From Vicia villosa (Eukaryota; Streptophyta; Magnoliopsida; Fabales; Fabaceae): a stretch of DNA of 64,000 bases. Location: the NCBI RefSeq assembly GCF_029867415.1, contig NC_081185.1, forward strand, positions 39,998,766 to 40,062,765, read 5' to 3'. How positions within the stretch are numbered: position 1 is the first letter of the stretch; the number at the start of each line of letters is the position of its first letter. A model generated the notes under the pieces. That model saw only the letters and a program-made list of their open reading frames with translations, was not told where the DNA came from and ran no database searches. This document shows positions 1 through 10,342 of the stretch, piece after piece. A program made the translations under genes and the position numbers.

Positions 1-271
1 ACTTTGAAGTGCTTGAGTGTGATACCGTTCAAAACATCAGTGCTTCTGCTTCTGACTTCATGTTCTTCTGATGCTTCATAGTCCATGTTCTGATTCTGCT
101 TGACACATGTTCTGAGTCAGTGCTTCTGAGCGCTGTATTAGGCATACTCTTTATGTATTTCCTGAAATGGAAAATGTAAAGGATTAGAGTACCACATTGT
201 CTTATACAAAATTCATATATAATGTTATCATCAAAACAAGAATATTGATCAGAACAAATCTTGTTCTAACA
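1..271 (-). repeat. 3' LTR of the copia element (partial)
   Basis: This aligns with 10027-10342, the matching end of the 5' LTR, including the shared final 70 bases ending in CA at 270-271. It lacks a segment of about 50 bases present in the 5' LTR near 10130-10180. It is rich in the hexamer TTCTGA. The rest of this LTR is outside the window. Confidence 0.9.
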
Positions 272-285
272 ATCTCCCCCTTTTT
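272..285 (-). other. Polypurine tract of the copia element
   Basis: Directly inside the 3' LTR the minus strand reads AAAAAGGGGGAGAT. This is a standard plus-strand primer and fixes both the LTR edge at 271 and the element orientation. A second pyrimidine run (CTCCCCCTG) occurs near 418-426. Confidence 0.8.
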
Positions 286-1157
286 GATGATGACAAAAAC
301 ATATATAATTGATATGAATTTGCAATCAGAATATCCGATGACAAAAGACAATTACACAGATATAGCATAAACATATAATCAGAGTGTGTGAATATGTCTC
401 CCCCTGAGATTAACAATCTCCCCCTGAAATAAATACTAGAAGAATTTATAAATAAAAGACTTCCCTGAGTATTTTTCATTTCAGTAGAGACGTTTACTTT
501 GCCTAGAACTTCAGAATATTCAGAGCTTCTACTTCTTGCTTCCATAGGACTACTTCAGAGCTTTGAATTTCTCCTTGAATCATAGCATGCTTGATTGTAT
601 CAGAACATTCTTGAAATTATCAGAGCATACTAAACAAAAATTATCAGAGCATGAATGGATCAGAACATTCTTAAGAAAGAACATGTATCAGATCATTCAA
701 AAGAAGAAAATGTATTAGAGCATATTCTAAAAAAGAATATCAGAACATTCTTCTTGCTTTTGATCTTGAAGCTTCACAACACTCAGCTAGCTTCAATTTT
801 CCAAGATCATGCTTCTTTAAAGAACTGCTTTTCCTCATGTATTTGCTTCTCATGTTGAGCTTTTTCAGAGTATCTTCAATCCTGCAAAAATTCTCAAAGA
901 CATAGAACTTGCAAATAATGTTAGGAAATGTTGAGACTTAATCCCAGCAACTGATATAATAAACCAAATCAATTATCATGTTTCTCCCTCTATTTATCAT
1001 AACATCAAAAAGCATTAAAAGATTTAGATGATAAAAGACACATAGAGTGAAGAAGATAATATTTCATTGATTAACAAAATATCAGAAGTACAAAGGATAT
1101 AGATGCAAATCAAAGCAGATGCAAGAAACAAAAGAAAACAACTAAGACCAAGACAGA
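286..1157 (-). repeat. 3' untranslated region of the copia element with degenerate short repeats
   Basis: No supportable gene lies here. Between about 590 and 750 a degenerate unit resembling ATCAGARCATTCT recurs six or more times at irregular spacing. The same TCAGA/TTCTGA words fill the LTRs and the extra gene of the element. The small frames in this stretch look like chance products of the repeat. Confidence 0.5.
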
Positions 1158-2630
1158 CTACGACGGGCCAAGCCTATTAGCTAACATGGCCAGAAGGTTT
1201 TTAATCTCAGTAGTGTCTTCCGTCTGTGTCTTCATGAAAGATCTCAACTCATTGTGAGTATCCTCATGCTTGTCAAGACGGGTAGCAAGATCAGCTTGAT
1301 TCTGTTGAAGAGCCTTCATGGTGTTTATCAAAACAGAAGGTCCAGTAGAAGAAGCATCAAAGCTATTGTCCATGACAGTAGGATTCTCAGCATTTGCATC
1401 AACCATGAGAACATCATCTTGATTTTCCTTAACAGGAGATTTCTCAGCAGAATGAGTCTCAGCATCTTGATTCTCAACATCAGCTTCTGATTCAGAAGCA
1501 TCTTCAGCATAAACTGGAGCACGGGTCTCAGCATCTGGATTCTCAAGAGCCAAAAGAATGTCAGCCAGATTCTGTGGAGGTGTTGGAGCAACTGGTTCTG
1601 ATGGGTATTCAACACATGGATATACCATATCTGGTGCATTAACAGAGGGATTCTCCCAAAGCCAGTTGAATATGGACTGAAAGTCTCCAGTCAGAACATT
1701 GTAGTGAGGCTTCCACACAACCATAGCAAGAGGATGTACTTCTTCAAGCTCATCAGAAAATTCCTTCTCTTCAAGAGATTTCCAGCTCTTGATGGGAAAG
1801 ACATAACTGTCTTCAAAGTCCCTTAGGAAACCAGAAGGACCAGGAGCTTCTGCTTCACATGCTTTTTGAAGCTTCAAAAAGACAGAATTAAGCTCCCTTC
1901 TGAAAGCTCTCCAGAGACCTCTGGTAGCAACATAATCCGTCCTGGAATTATCTGCAACCTTCAATGCTTCTAAACCTGTCTGTACCTTAAGCTTATGAAA
2001 TTCAAAACGCACACCAACAGATTGTTCAGGGTTAGGGGTTTTGAATTTGGTGGCTGAGGAGTCTGGCTTCAGAATGAAGTAGGGTTTAGGTTCTCTATCA
2101 AGAGAAAGCAATGATTCTGCTTCATCCTCAGAGTCCAAGACTACAAAAGCTGGGTCAGGACGAGGTTTAGGTTTATAGTTGCAGGAACGAAATAGTTCAT
2201 TTAGAGATTCAGAATTTGGAGATTCTGATGCAGTGGCATTATTGGGAACAGGGGAGGCAACAAGGGAATAGTTTGAATGAGGAGGAGGTTGGGAAGTGGA
2301 GATATTTATGTGAGGAGTAAAGAGGGTTTGAAGGGGTAAGATTTCGAGAATAGGTTCAGAAACGGGATGGTCAGAAACAAGATTAGGCACAGTGCCTTGA
2401 GTCTTGGGTGTAGAAGGAGGGGTAAGAACTTTGGTGGTTGGAGGTGATTTAGAGGGGGCTTTTTGTGGTTGTATTTTTGGTTGAGAGAGTGGGGGAACTT
2501 CTGTTGGTACAAATTTTGAACTTAAAAAAGGTACAGAACCAGGTTCAGAATTAAACACACCTGAAGATTTCTTCTTGTGAGGCCTCTCAGAATCAGCTTC
2601 AACAAACTTCCTCTTCATCTGAAATACCAT
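1158..2630 (-). CDS. C-terminal part of the extra (env-like position) ORF of the copia element
   Basis: This is a 490-residue open frame. It begins with a basic stretch (KRK, HKKK), followed by a long Pro/Ser/Thr-rich region (about residues 30-170), an acidic region (about 365-420), and a C-terminal segment (about 430-485) with heptad-like spacing of Leu/Met that could form a coiled coil. It lies between pol and the 3' LTR, where SIRE/Maximus elements carry an additional, so-called env-like gene. I see no convincing signal peptide or membrane segment, so an envelope role is not supported. Upstream, 2640-2896 encodes a Lys/Glu-rich tract that probably linked it to the domain at 2849-3917. The first ATG of this frame may be internal to a once longer protein. 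Confidence 0.65.
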   Translation of the reverse strand: MVFQMKRKFVEADSERPHKKKSSGVFNSEPGSVPFLSSKFVPTEVPPLSQPKIQPQKAPSKSPPTTKVLTPPSTPKTQGTVPNLVSDHPVSEPILEILPLQTLFTPHINISTSQPPPHSNYSLVASPVPNNATASESPNSESLNELFRSCNYKPKPRPDPAFVVLDSEDEAESLLSLDREPKPYFILKPDSSATKFKTPNPEQSVGVRFEFHKLKVQTGLEALKVADNSRTDYVATRGLWRAFRRELNSVFLKLQKACEAEAPGPSGFLRDFEDSYVFPIKSWKSLEEKEFSDELEEVHPLAMVVWKPHYNVLTGDFQSIFNWLWENPSVNAPDMVYPCVEYPSEPVAPTPPQNLADILLALENPDAETRAPVYAEDASESEADVENQDAETHSAEKSPVKENQDDVLMVDANAENPTVMDNSFDASSTGPSVLINTMKALQQNQADLATRLDKHEDTHNELRSFMKTQTEDTTEIKNLLAMLANRLGPS

Positions 2631-2848
2631 CTTCTTCTTTCCTTTTAAATCTTCCTTCTTCCTTGCTTCTTCTGTTTTCTCCTCGTTTTTTTCCTTCTCA
2701 ACAACCTTCTTCTCAGTTAACTTTTCATCTTTCTTTTCTGCTTCTTTCTTTTTCTTCTTCTTCTCTTCATCCTTCTCAACAGCCTTCTTATCATTCTTTT
2801 TCTGCTTCTTCTTTTCAACAAAATCTTCTTTCTTTTTATTCTCCTTTT

Positions 2849-3917
2849 CTACTTCATCTTCTTTCTTTTCTTCATCAGCTTTCTCTTCTTTCTTAACTCA
2901 TCCAAAGATGGAAGAGTTCTTCCACGAATCCAAACAGGATCAACAGAAGTTTGTGCTTTAACACAAGATTTCAGATAACGCTTGACAGTTTTATCAAGCT
3001 CCTCCTTGAACATATGAGAGAAACCAACAATAGGGGATCTTCTAGTAAGAATATCTGGAAACACTTTTGGAGGAGTGGTCATTTTTTCAATCAAAAGAAT
3101 CCTTTTTAGTGACTGAGAATTTAGAATACTCCCACGAATTGCAGTAAAGTTCTGAGAAAAGCCAGCTGCTCTCAGAGTATCTAACAAACCACTTTCAGTT
3201 AGAATATCAGATATCATTCTTCCAAAAGGAATAGTATTCTTTTTAAACTAATACTTCTTACGTTCTTCATCCCGTGATTCTTCAACATTTGTCTTCAGAT
3301 GCTGAAACAGAATGTGAGGAAGATTCACTCTCATGCCTTTTCCAATGCAAAACAAGACATACTTCTGATCTTGATTGATGTAGGTAGCAGAACTTAATGA
3401 TTTTTTGTGATAGAGATCCCAGAATGATCTTAGCCCATACTCTGTAGGAAGGCTTCAAATCAGTAGTGTAGGGAGAGACAACACCAGAAGAAAACAGCTC
3501 TCGATCAAATCTATCCCAATCAGTTCTTCCATGAAGATCTCTAGTGATTCCATCTATACCTTCAAGACTGTACAGTTTCCTTATCAGCTTCTCAGTCACA
3601 ACAACTTCATGCCCTAGCACGAAGGAGATGATGGCAGTTGAAGTAACCATAGCATGTGTCCAGAATTCCTTAACCAATAAAGGCTAAACTGGTCCAATCA
3701 ACCTTTCAAAGAAATTTGACCATCCTTGCACTAGCATTCCAGTCTTGAGATTGAAATCATGAGCCAAGAGATTTTCAAAATCCACCATTGTTTCGCAGAG
3801 AACCTCCAGTTCATCATAAGGAATAAAACAGGACTTCAAAGGAGGATTTGTAGATTTCTTTTGTTGAACTTGGTTTGAGGATGATACCTTGCATTGAACA
3901 TTCGAAGAGGAAGCCAT
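2849..3917 (-). pseudogene. N-terminal part of the extra ORF, plant-transposon-protein-like domain, broken
   Basis: Three consecutive frames (3917-3684, 3677-3282, 3217-2849) read as one protein. It starts at a clean ATG (MASSSNVQ) and contains the block LVKEFW, then a GHEV..TEKLI segment and a DLKPSYRVWAKIILGSLS segment. These resemble the putative plant transposon protein domain often found in additional ORFs of plant LTR elements; that family link is from memory, not a search. The first two frames are in register and split by a stop near 3681; the third is frameshifted. It ends in a Lys-rich tail encoded by the CTTCTT-rich DNA at 2640-2896. Confidence 0.6.
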
Positions 3918-4411
3918 TGATGCACACTGAGATTACTGGGTTTAGAAACTAGGGTTTATGAAAAGAGAGAGAGACGAACCAACACAGACAATGAATAATG
4001 AAAGAAAATGGAAAGAGATGAAATGATATGGAGATGAGTTTATATAGGCACGAATTTGAAATGATATGCAATATGATTCTGAATGAACATGATTACAGAG
4101 TTTGAATCAGTTAGCATTTAATAATGAGTGACGTTAGGGTAAAACGTGATATTTGAAATGATTTGCACAGTTACCTAGGGCGGCGTCTCATCAACTGCAC
4201 GCATGCTTGTCCAATTAGAGTGAACACGTGTTCATCTTCTGGAATAGCTGGTTACAGCTGTTTTGCTTTAAAAGAAATTGAGTCAACTTAGACATATGAA
4301 ATGTTAGCAATAACAGAATCAGAATATCTAATTGATCACTAGTTCAGAACTTCTGATTAGAAAAAAAAGATCATTTCAAATCTAATCCATATATCAGAAC
4401 TTCTCATCCTT

Positions 4412-5889
4412 TCATTTTGGGCATAAATCCATACTGATATTCTTCAGAATGAACTTAAACCTATCTTTAGCAAGGGGTTTTGTAAAGATATCAACCCATT
4501 GTTGGTCTGTATCCACAAAGTTTAAAGATAGAACACCCTTCTGAACATAGTCCCTAATGAAATGATGTTTAATCTCAATATGTTTAGCTTTGGAAGGTAA
4601 GATTGGATTCGTAGATAAACAAATAGCAGAAGTATTATCATAGAAGATAAGAATGTTACTCTCATATATCTGATAATCTTCTAGCTGACTCTTCATCCAG
4701 AGCATCTGTGTACTACATCCAGCAGCAGCAACATATTCTGCTTCTGTTGTAGAGAGGGCAATGGTAACTTGCTTCTTGTTGTACCAGGAGATCAGATGAC
4801 TTCCAAGAAATTGACAACTTCCATAAGTAATTTTCCTTTCAACTCAATCTCCAACGTAATCAGCATCACAGAATCCTACTAAGTTGTATTCTTCAGATCT
4901 TCTGTAGACTAAACCAACATTAGTAGTACCTTTCAGATACCTCAGAATTCTCTTAACAGCAGTTAAGTGAGATTCTCTAGGATCTGATTGGAATCTTGCA
5001 CACAGGTAAACACTAAATAAAATATCAGGTCTAGAAGCAGTAAGATATAGAAGAGATCCAATCATACCTCTGAAGAGCTTCTAATCTACCTTCTTACTTA
5101 CCTCATCCTTACCTAGGACACACGTTGGATGCATAGGAGTTTTTGCTTCTTTGCTTTCTGAAAGATTTAACTTCTTCAGAAGTTCTTTCACATACTTGGT
5201 CTGATGAACATAGGTTCCTTCAGAAGTTTGATTGATCAGGATCCCAAGGAAGTACTCGAGTTCCCCCATCATGCTCATTTCAAACTCAGCCTGCATAGAC
5301 TTAGCAAACTCCTTTCCAAGTGTAGCATTAGAGGTTCCAAAGATAATATCATCAACGTAAATTTGGTAAATTAAAATATCCTTTTTAAAGGTTTTACAAA
5401 AGAGAGTAGTATCCACTTTTCCTCTAGTGAAACCATAATCCAGAAGGAAAGAACTTAATATTTCATACCAAGCTCTAGGAGCTTGCTTCAGGCCATATAA
5501 TGATTTCTTCAATTTAAAAACATGTTCTGGAGACTTAGAGTCTTCAAAACCAGGAGGTTGGTGGACATATAGTTCCTCATCTATATAACCATTTAAAAAG
5601 GCACTATTAACATCCATCTGATACAGAGTGATGTTGTTCTGAGTGGCAAAAAAAATTAATAAGCGAATAGATTCTAACCTGGCCACTAGTTCAAAGGTTT
5701 ATGTATAGTCAATACCTTCTTGCTGACTATAGCCCTGAGCAACCAGTCTGGCTTTGTTTCATACAATTTCTCCTTTTTTCTTAGCTTGTTTCTGAAGACC
5801 CACTTAGTTCCAATGATGTTAAATCCTTTTGGTCTTGGAACCAGATCCCAAACATCATTCCATGTAAACTGATTTAGTTCTTCTTGCAT
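4412..5889 (-). pseudogene. Copia reverse transcriptase and RNase H, broken
   Basis: In order on the minus strand: the N-terminal RT block with KWVFRNK (5889-5686), the main RT domain with MDVNSAFLNG, KSLYGLKQAPRAWY and the catalytic YVDDIIFG box (5686-5081), the connection with GSLLYLTASRPDI and RYLKGT (5065-4844), and RNase H with YDNTSAICL and KAKHIEIKHHFIRD (4705-4412). These are diagnostic Ty1-copia motifs. The gene is cut by several frame changes and stops, for example near 5075, 4840 and 4710. The conserved aspartates of the YVDD box are present, so decay is recent enough for all domains to be recognisable. Confidence 0.9.
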
Positions 5890-5961
5890 GCCAATTATCC
5901 AGTCAGCATCCTCCAGAGCTTGATCAACAGAAGTTGGCTCAAAAAGAGATACTAGACCAAA

Positions 5962-7290
5962 TTAACATTCTGCATTGTTCTTAAGGAATGCTCTTGTTCT
6001 GATAGGATCTTCTTTCTTCCCAATGATAACATCTTCTGAGTGAGTAGAGTTGAGTCTAGAAGATCTTTTGATAGTTGGCTCTTTAGAAATTATGAGATTC
6101 TCTAATGAAGCATCAACTTGATCTTCTGAACCTTTGCTTGTGGGTTCTTTAGAGTTTGGATTAGAGATTTCTATATCTGCAAAATTCTCAAACTGCTTTA
6201 GCTTTTCAAGACCAAGCTTATCATGAAATCTGATATTGATTGATTCTTCAACAACCAATGTTTCAGTATTGTATACTCCGTAGCCTTTTGAGCATTCAGA
6301 ATATCCAAGAAGGAAACACTTCTGTGCCTTAGAATCAAACTTATGCAGATGATCTTTATTGTATAGAATATAACATATACATCCAAATGGATGAAAATAA
6401 GAAATGTCTAGGAAAAGAGAAATCATGGGTAATACCATTTTCTTTGAAATAAATCTCAAAGAATCTGTTCTCAAATTCACCACCATGATCACTTCTGACC
6501 TTCATGATTTTACACTCTTTCTCATATTGGCTCTGAGTGCAGAAGTCAAAGAACACTGTATGAGACTCATCCTTGTGTTTCAAGAACTTTACCCACGTCC
6601 ATCTGCTATAGTCGTCAACGATGAATAATCCATATTTCTTCCCTCTGATTGATGCAGTTTTGACTGGGACAAAAAGATCAATGTGCAGAAGTTCTAGCGG
6701 CCTAGAGGAAGAGGCAACATTCTTAGACTTGAATGCAGGTTTTGAGAACTTCCCTTTCTGACATGCTTCGCAAAGAGCATCTGATTTATATTTCAGATTA
6801 GGGAGACCTCTGACCAGATTAAGTTTGTAACCTGAGAAATCTTTCTCAAACTAACATGAGCTAATCTTCTGTGCCAGACCCATTACCCTTCACTAACAGA
6901 CATAAGGCAAGTAACCTTCTGATTCTTAAGATCTTGAAGATCAATCTTGTAAATGTTGTTCTTTCTCTTGCCTGTAAATAGGATTGAGCCATCCTTCTGA
7001 CTAATAGCTTTACAAGACTTTTGATTAAAGATTATGTCATAACCATTGTCACTTAATTGACTTATGGACAATAAGTTATGAGTTAATCCATCTACTAGCA
7101 GAACATTAGTTATAGAGGGAGAGTTACCAATACTTATGGTTCCAGAGCCAATGATCTTTCCCTTCTGGTTCCCTCAAAACTTAACTTCTCCAGCAGATTT
7201 AAGCACCAGGTCTTGGAACATAGACCTTTTTCCCGTCATGTGCCGCGAGCACCCAGAGCCTAGGTACCATGACATGTTTTCCTTTGTCTT
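5962..7290 (-). pseudogene. Copia protease, GAG-pre-integrase and integrase, broken
   Basis: From 7290 leftward: a protease remnant reading LGSGCSRHMTGK (7270-7230), where the family has an Asp in the D-S/T-G active site and this copy shows Gly; a GAG-pre-integrase segment (7071-6883, SISQLSDNGYDIIF); a histidine-rich stretch (WHRRLAHVS, near 6880); the integrase core with VDDYSRWTW, SDHGGEFEN and the following acidic positions (6630-6356); and the integrase C-terminal region (6492-5962) with FHPFGC, KCFLLGYS and GYGVYN. Several stops and shifts break it. The missing catalytic Asp would by itself disable the protease. Confidence 0.85.
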
Positions 7291-9123
7291 CTTTGCTGCC
7301 AAAGATATCTGCAACAGGAATTATCTTTTCCTTAGGTACCCACATTTTCTTGGGTCCTTTTGGGTTAGTTCTCCTCAAGTTCTCATTGAACTTGGGTTTA
7401 GCATGAAAGTTAACAGGAGGTACAACATGATATTCCTTATTCTGAGTCACATGATATTTTCTAGTATGTGTAACATGCTTCATGGTGTGTGTAATGTGGA
7501 AACTCTTAGCATGTGATGTGAGCCTAATATCATGGGAGTGGCCATACTTGAATTGATCATACAAAGGTTTGTATGTGATTTTCATATCATCCACAGATTC
7601 AAGTTTGTTTGGGGTTTCACCCTCATAGCCTATGTCAGCTCTCTTGTTTCCACTAACTGCATATATCATAGAGGCTAGCTGACTTCTGCCTATACCTCTG
7701 GATAGAAACTTTCTAAAACTCAAGTCATATTCCTTAAGAATATTTTTCATACTTGGAGTAGACTTTTCTGAACTAGAAGATGATTCAACATCTTTGGATA
7801 ATTTTAAAACTTTTTCCTTAAGTTCAGAATTTTCTACTTCAAGCTTCTTAGTTTCAGATTCAAATAGCTTCTTCAGCTTTTTGTATTTGATACTAAGTTG
7901 AGCCTTAAGTTCCAGAAGTTCAGTTAGACTAGAAACTAACTCTTCTCTAGATATTTCAGAAAATACCTCTTCAGAATATGAGACTGATGTAGATTCTGAA
8001 TCATTATCAACAGTGGCCATAAGCGCAATGTTTGCCTCCTCATCTTCAGAGTCTGATTCTTTTTCAGAAGAATCTGATTCATCCCAAGTAGCCATCAAGC
8101 TTTTCTTCTTTTCGAACTTCTTCTTGGGCTTTTCCCTCTGAAGCTTTGGGCACTCATTCTTATAATGACCTGGCTCCTTGCACTCAAGCATGTCACCTTC
8201 TTCTTGTCAGATCTTCTGTGTCCAGAAGATTCACCTATTTCAGGCCTTTTTGAACTTCTGAAGTTCTTGAACTTCCTTTGTTTACTCTTCCAGAGTTGGT
8301 TTACTCTTATGGAGATCATGGAGAGTTCATCTTCTTCTTCTTCTGAATCTGACTCTTCAGAATCTTCTTCTTCAGCCTGAAAAGCGTTAGTGCATTTTTT
8401 ATTATTTGATTTTAAAGCAATTGACTTACCTTTCTTCTGAGGTTCATTTGCATCCAGCTCTATTTCATGACTCCTCAGGGCACTGATCAGCTCTTCAAGA
8501 CAGACTTCATTCAGATTCTTAGCAATCTTGAATGCAGTCACCATTGGGCCCCATCTTCTGGGCAAGCTTCTGATGATTTTCTTGACATGATAGGCCTTTG
8601 TATATCCCTTGTCAAGCACTCTTAATCCAGCAGTCAGAGTCTGGAATCTTTAGAGCATTGCTTCAACGTTTTCATCTTCCTCCATCTTGAAAGCTTCATA
8701 CTTCTGGATTAAAGCAAGAGCTTTTGTCTCCTTGACTTGGGCATTCCGTTCACGAGTCATCTTCAAGGATTCAAAGATGTCGTGGGCAGTTTCTCTGTTT
8801 GATATCTTCTCAAATTCAGCATGAGAAATAGCATTCAGCAGAATAGTCCTTGACTTGTGATGATTTTTGAATTGTTTCTTTTGATCATCACTCATTTCTT
8901 GTCTTGACATCTTTACTCCACGAGCATTTATAGGATGTCTGTAACCATCCAAGACTAGATCCCACAAGTCACCATCTTGACTAAGAAAGTAACTTTCAAG
9001 TCTATCTTTCCTATATTCAAAGTTTTCACCATCAAACACTGGTGGTCTGGTGTAGCCATTGTTTCCATTTCCATTGTTGTATTGTTCAGCAGGAACAGGT
9101 GTAGGTGTTGATGGATCACCCAT
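7291..9123 (-). pseudogene. Copia gag with broken zinc knuckle
   Basis: The start is ATG at 9123 (MGDPSTPTPVPAEQ), 83 bases inside the LTR edge. The capsid-type region (9123-8650) is the gag-polypeptide of copia elements, with PVFDGENFEYRKDRLE and LWDLVLDGY. A TAA stop at 8650-8652 interrupts it. The frame continues (8619-8095) through SLPRRWGPMVTAFK and acidic Ser/Glu tracts to a CCHC zinc knuckle near 8190. There a one-base loss shifts the frame between the first and second cysteines, and the rest (C-K-E-P-G-H-x4-C) continues in another frame to 7199. After the knuckle come a Lys-rich stretch, an acidic coiled-coil-like region (about 7990-7780) and the linker to protease. Confidence 0.85.
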
Positions 9124-9191
9124 AGAGACTTAGTGTTTTTCTCCTTGAATCTTTTATCTAACACGGTTAAGTGCTTGCACCTAGAACCGGC

Positions 9192-9203
9192 GCTCTGATG
9201 CCA
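9192..9203 (-). other. Primer binding site of the copia element
   Basis: The minus strand reads TGGCATCAGAGC, one base off the usual match to the 3' end of initiator methionine tRNA (TGGTATCAGAGC). It starts two bases inside the 5' LTR, the normal place. Confidence 0.85.
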
Positions 9204-9205
9204 AT

Positions 9206-10342
9206 TGAAGGATAGAAAAACACTTAGAAAGGGGGGGTTTAAATAAGTGTGACTTTAAAAACCCTTAAGATAAAAACAATGAACACAATTATTTTTATCC
9301 TGGTGCGTTGTTAACGAAACTACTCCAGTCCACCCCCTTAGAGTGATTTACCTAAACTGAGGATTTAATCCACTAATCAGTCTGATTACAATGGTTTTCC
9401 ACTTAGATAACCTCTAAGTCTTCTAGAGTATACTGATCACAACTTGATCACTCTAGGAATACACCACTTAGATAAACTCTAAGTCTTCTAGAGTCTACTG
9501 ATCTCACTGATCACTCTAGGAACCTTTTACAATCAATGTAAAATAAATGTTGCAAGAGTATGAATTTGCTTCTTAAAAAGCTATAATCACGATTGTGATA
9601 TTTCTCTTAAGTTCTAAGCTTAACACTCACTAAATATTACTAGAGTTTGTGAGGTTGAAGATGAAGTTAGTGAGCTTTGAATTTGACAATGTTTTGGTAT
9701 ATTTCACAATAGATGGTTAGCTGCTTCTGATCAGACCTTCTATATTTATAGGCGTTTGAGAAGATGACCGTTGGGTTGCTTTTAATGCATTGCGTGAATA
9801 ACACAACGCTGCATTTAATGTTTCACACTTTTCTCAACTACCTCGAGCCTTGCTTTTGCTGCTTTTACTGACTTTGCCTTTTGTAGCTTCTAATGTTCCT
9901 TTTGTCAGTCGGAGATTAGACTTAATAGCCCGTCATCTTGTACTTGCTTCTGAACTCAGATTTGTAGATACAACGTTTGAATATCAGAGTCATTCAGCTT
10001 GGTGCAGAGCATCTTCTTGTCTTCTGAATTTGAAGTGCTTGAGCGTGATACCGTTCAGAACTTCAGTGCTTCTGCTTCTGACTTCATGTTCTTCTGATGC
10101 TTCATAGTGCATGTTCTGATTCTGCTTGACCATCTTCTGATGTCTTGCCAGAGCATGTTCTGATGTAGCCATCCAGAACCTTCTGAGTCAGTGCTTCTGA
10201 GCGCTGAATTGTGCATACTCTTTATGTATTTCGTGAAATGGAAAATGTAAAGGATTAGAGTACCACATTGTATTATACAAAATTCATATATAATGTTATC
10301 ATCAAAACAAGAATATTGATCAGAACAAATCTTGTTATAACA
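9206..10342 (-). repeat. 5' LTR of the copia element
   Basis: It is bounded by TG at 9206 and CA at 10341-10342 on the plus strand, with the primer site on one side. Its outer 300 bases match the partial LTR at 1-271. Two near-identical segments of about 45 bp, built on CTAAGTCTTCTAGAGT...ACTGATC, repeat at 9410-9450 and 9475-9520. The segment 10020-10200 is densely packed with TTCTGA words. Confidence 0.9.
9741..9752 (-). promoter_or_regulatory. TATA box of the copia LTR
   Basis: The minus strand reads CCTATAAATATA, a good plant TATA box. It is about 590 bases into the LTR from its 5' edge, so transcription would start near 9710 and run into gag. Confidence 0.65.

Larger units (their letters stand above)
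1..10342 (-). mobile_element. Ty1-copia retrotransposon, SIRE/Maximus type, 3' LTR cut by window edge
   Basis: Read on the minus strand the order is 5' LTR (9206-10342), primer site, gag, protease, integrase, reverse transcriptase, RNase H, an additional 3' gene, polypurine tract and partial 3' LTR (1-271). Integrase before reverse transcriptase is the copia order. A long LTR (1137 bp) and an extra gene between pol and the 3' LTR are typical of the SIRE/Maximus lineage. Every long reading frame is broken by stops or frameshifts, so the copy is not autonomous. The two LTRs differ by point changes and a gap of about 50 bp, so the insertion is not very recent. The flank after the 5' LTR is attaa (10343-10347); the matching target duplication would lie left of the window. 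Confidence 0.9.

Noticed and set aside
1158..2630. Host gene with a Pro-rich protein
   Set aside because: It is bracketed by copia pol and the copia 3' LTR on the same strand and fits the extra-gene position of SIRE-like elements.
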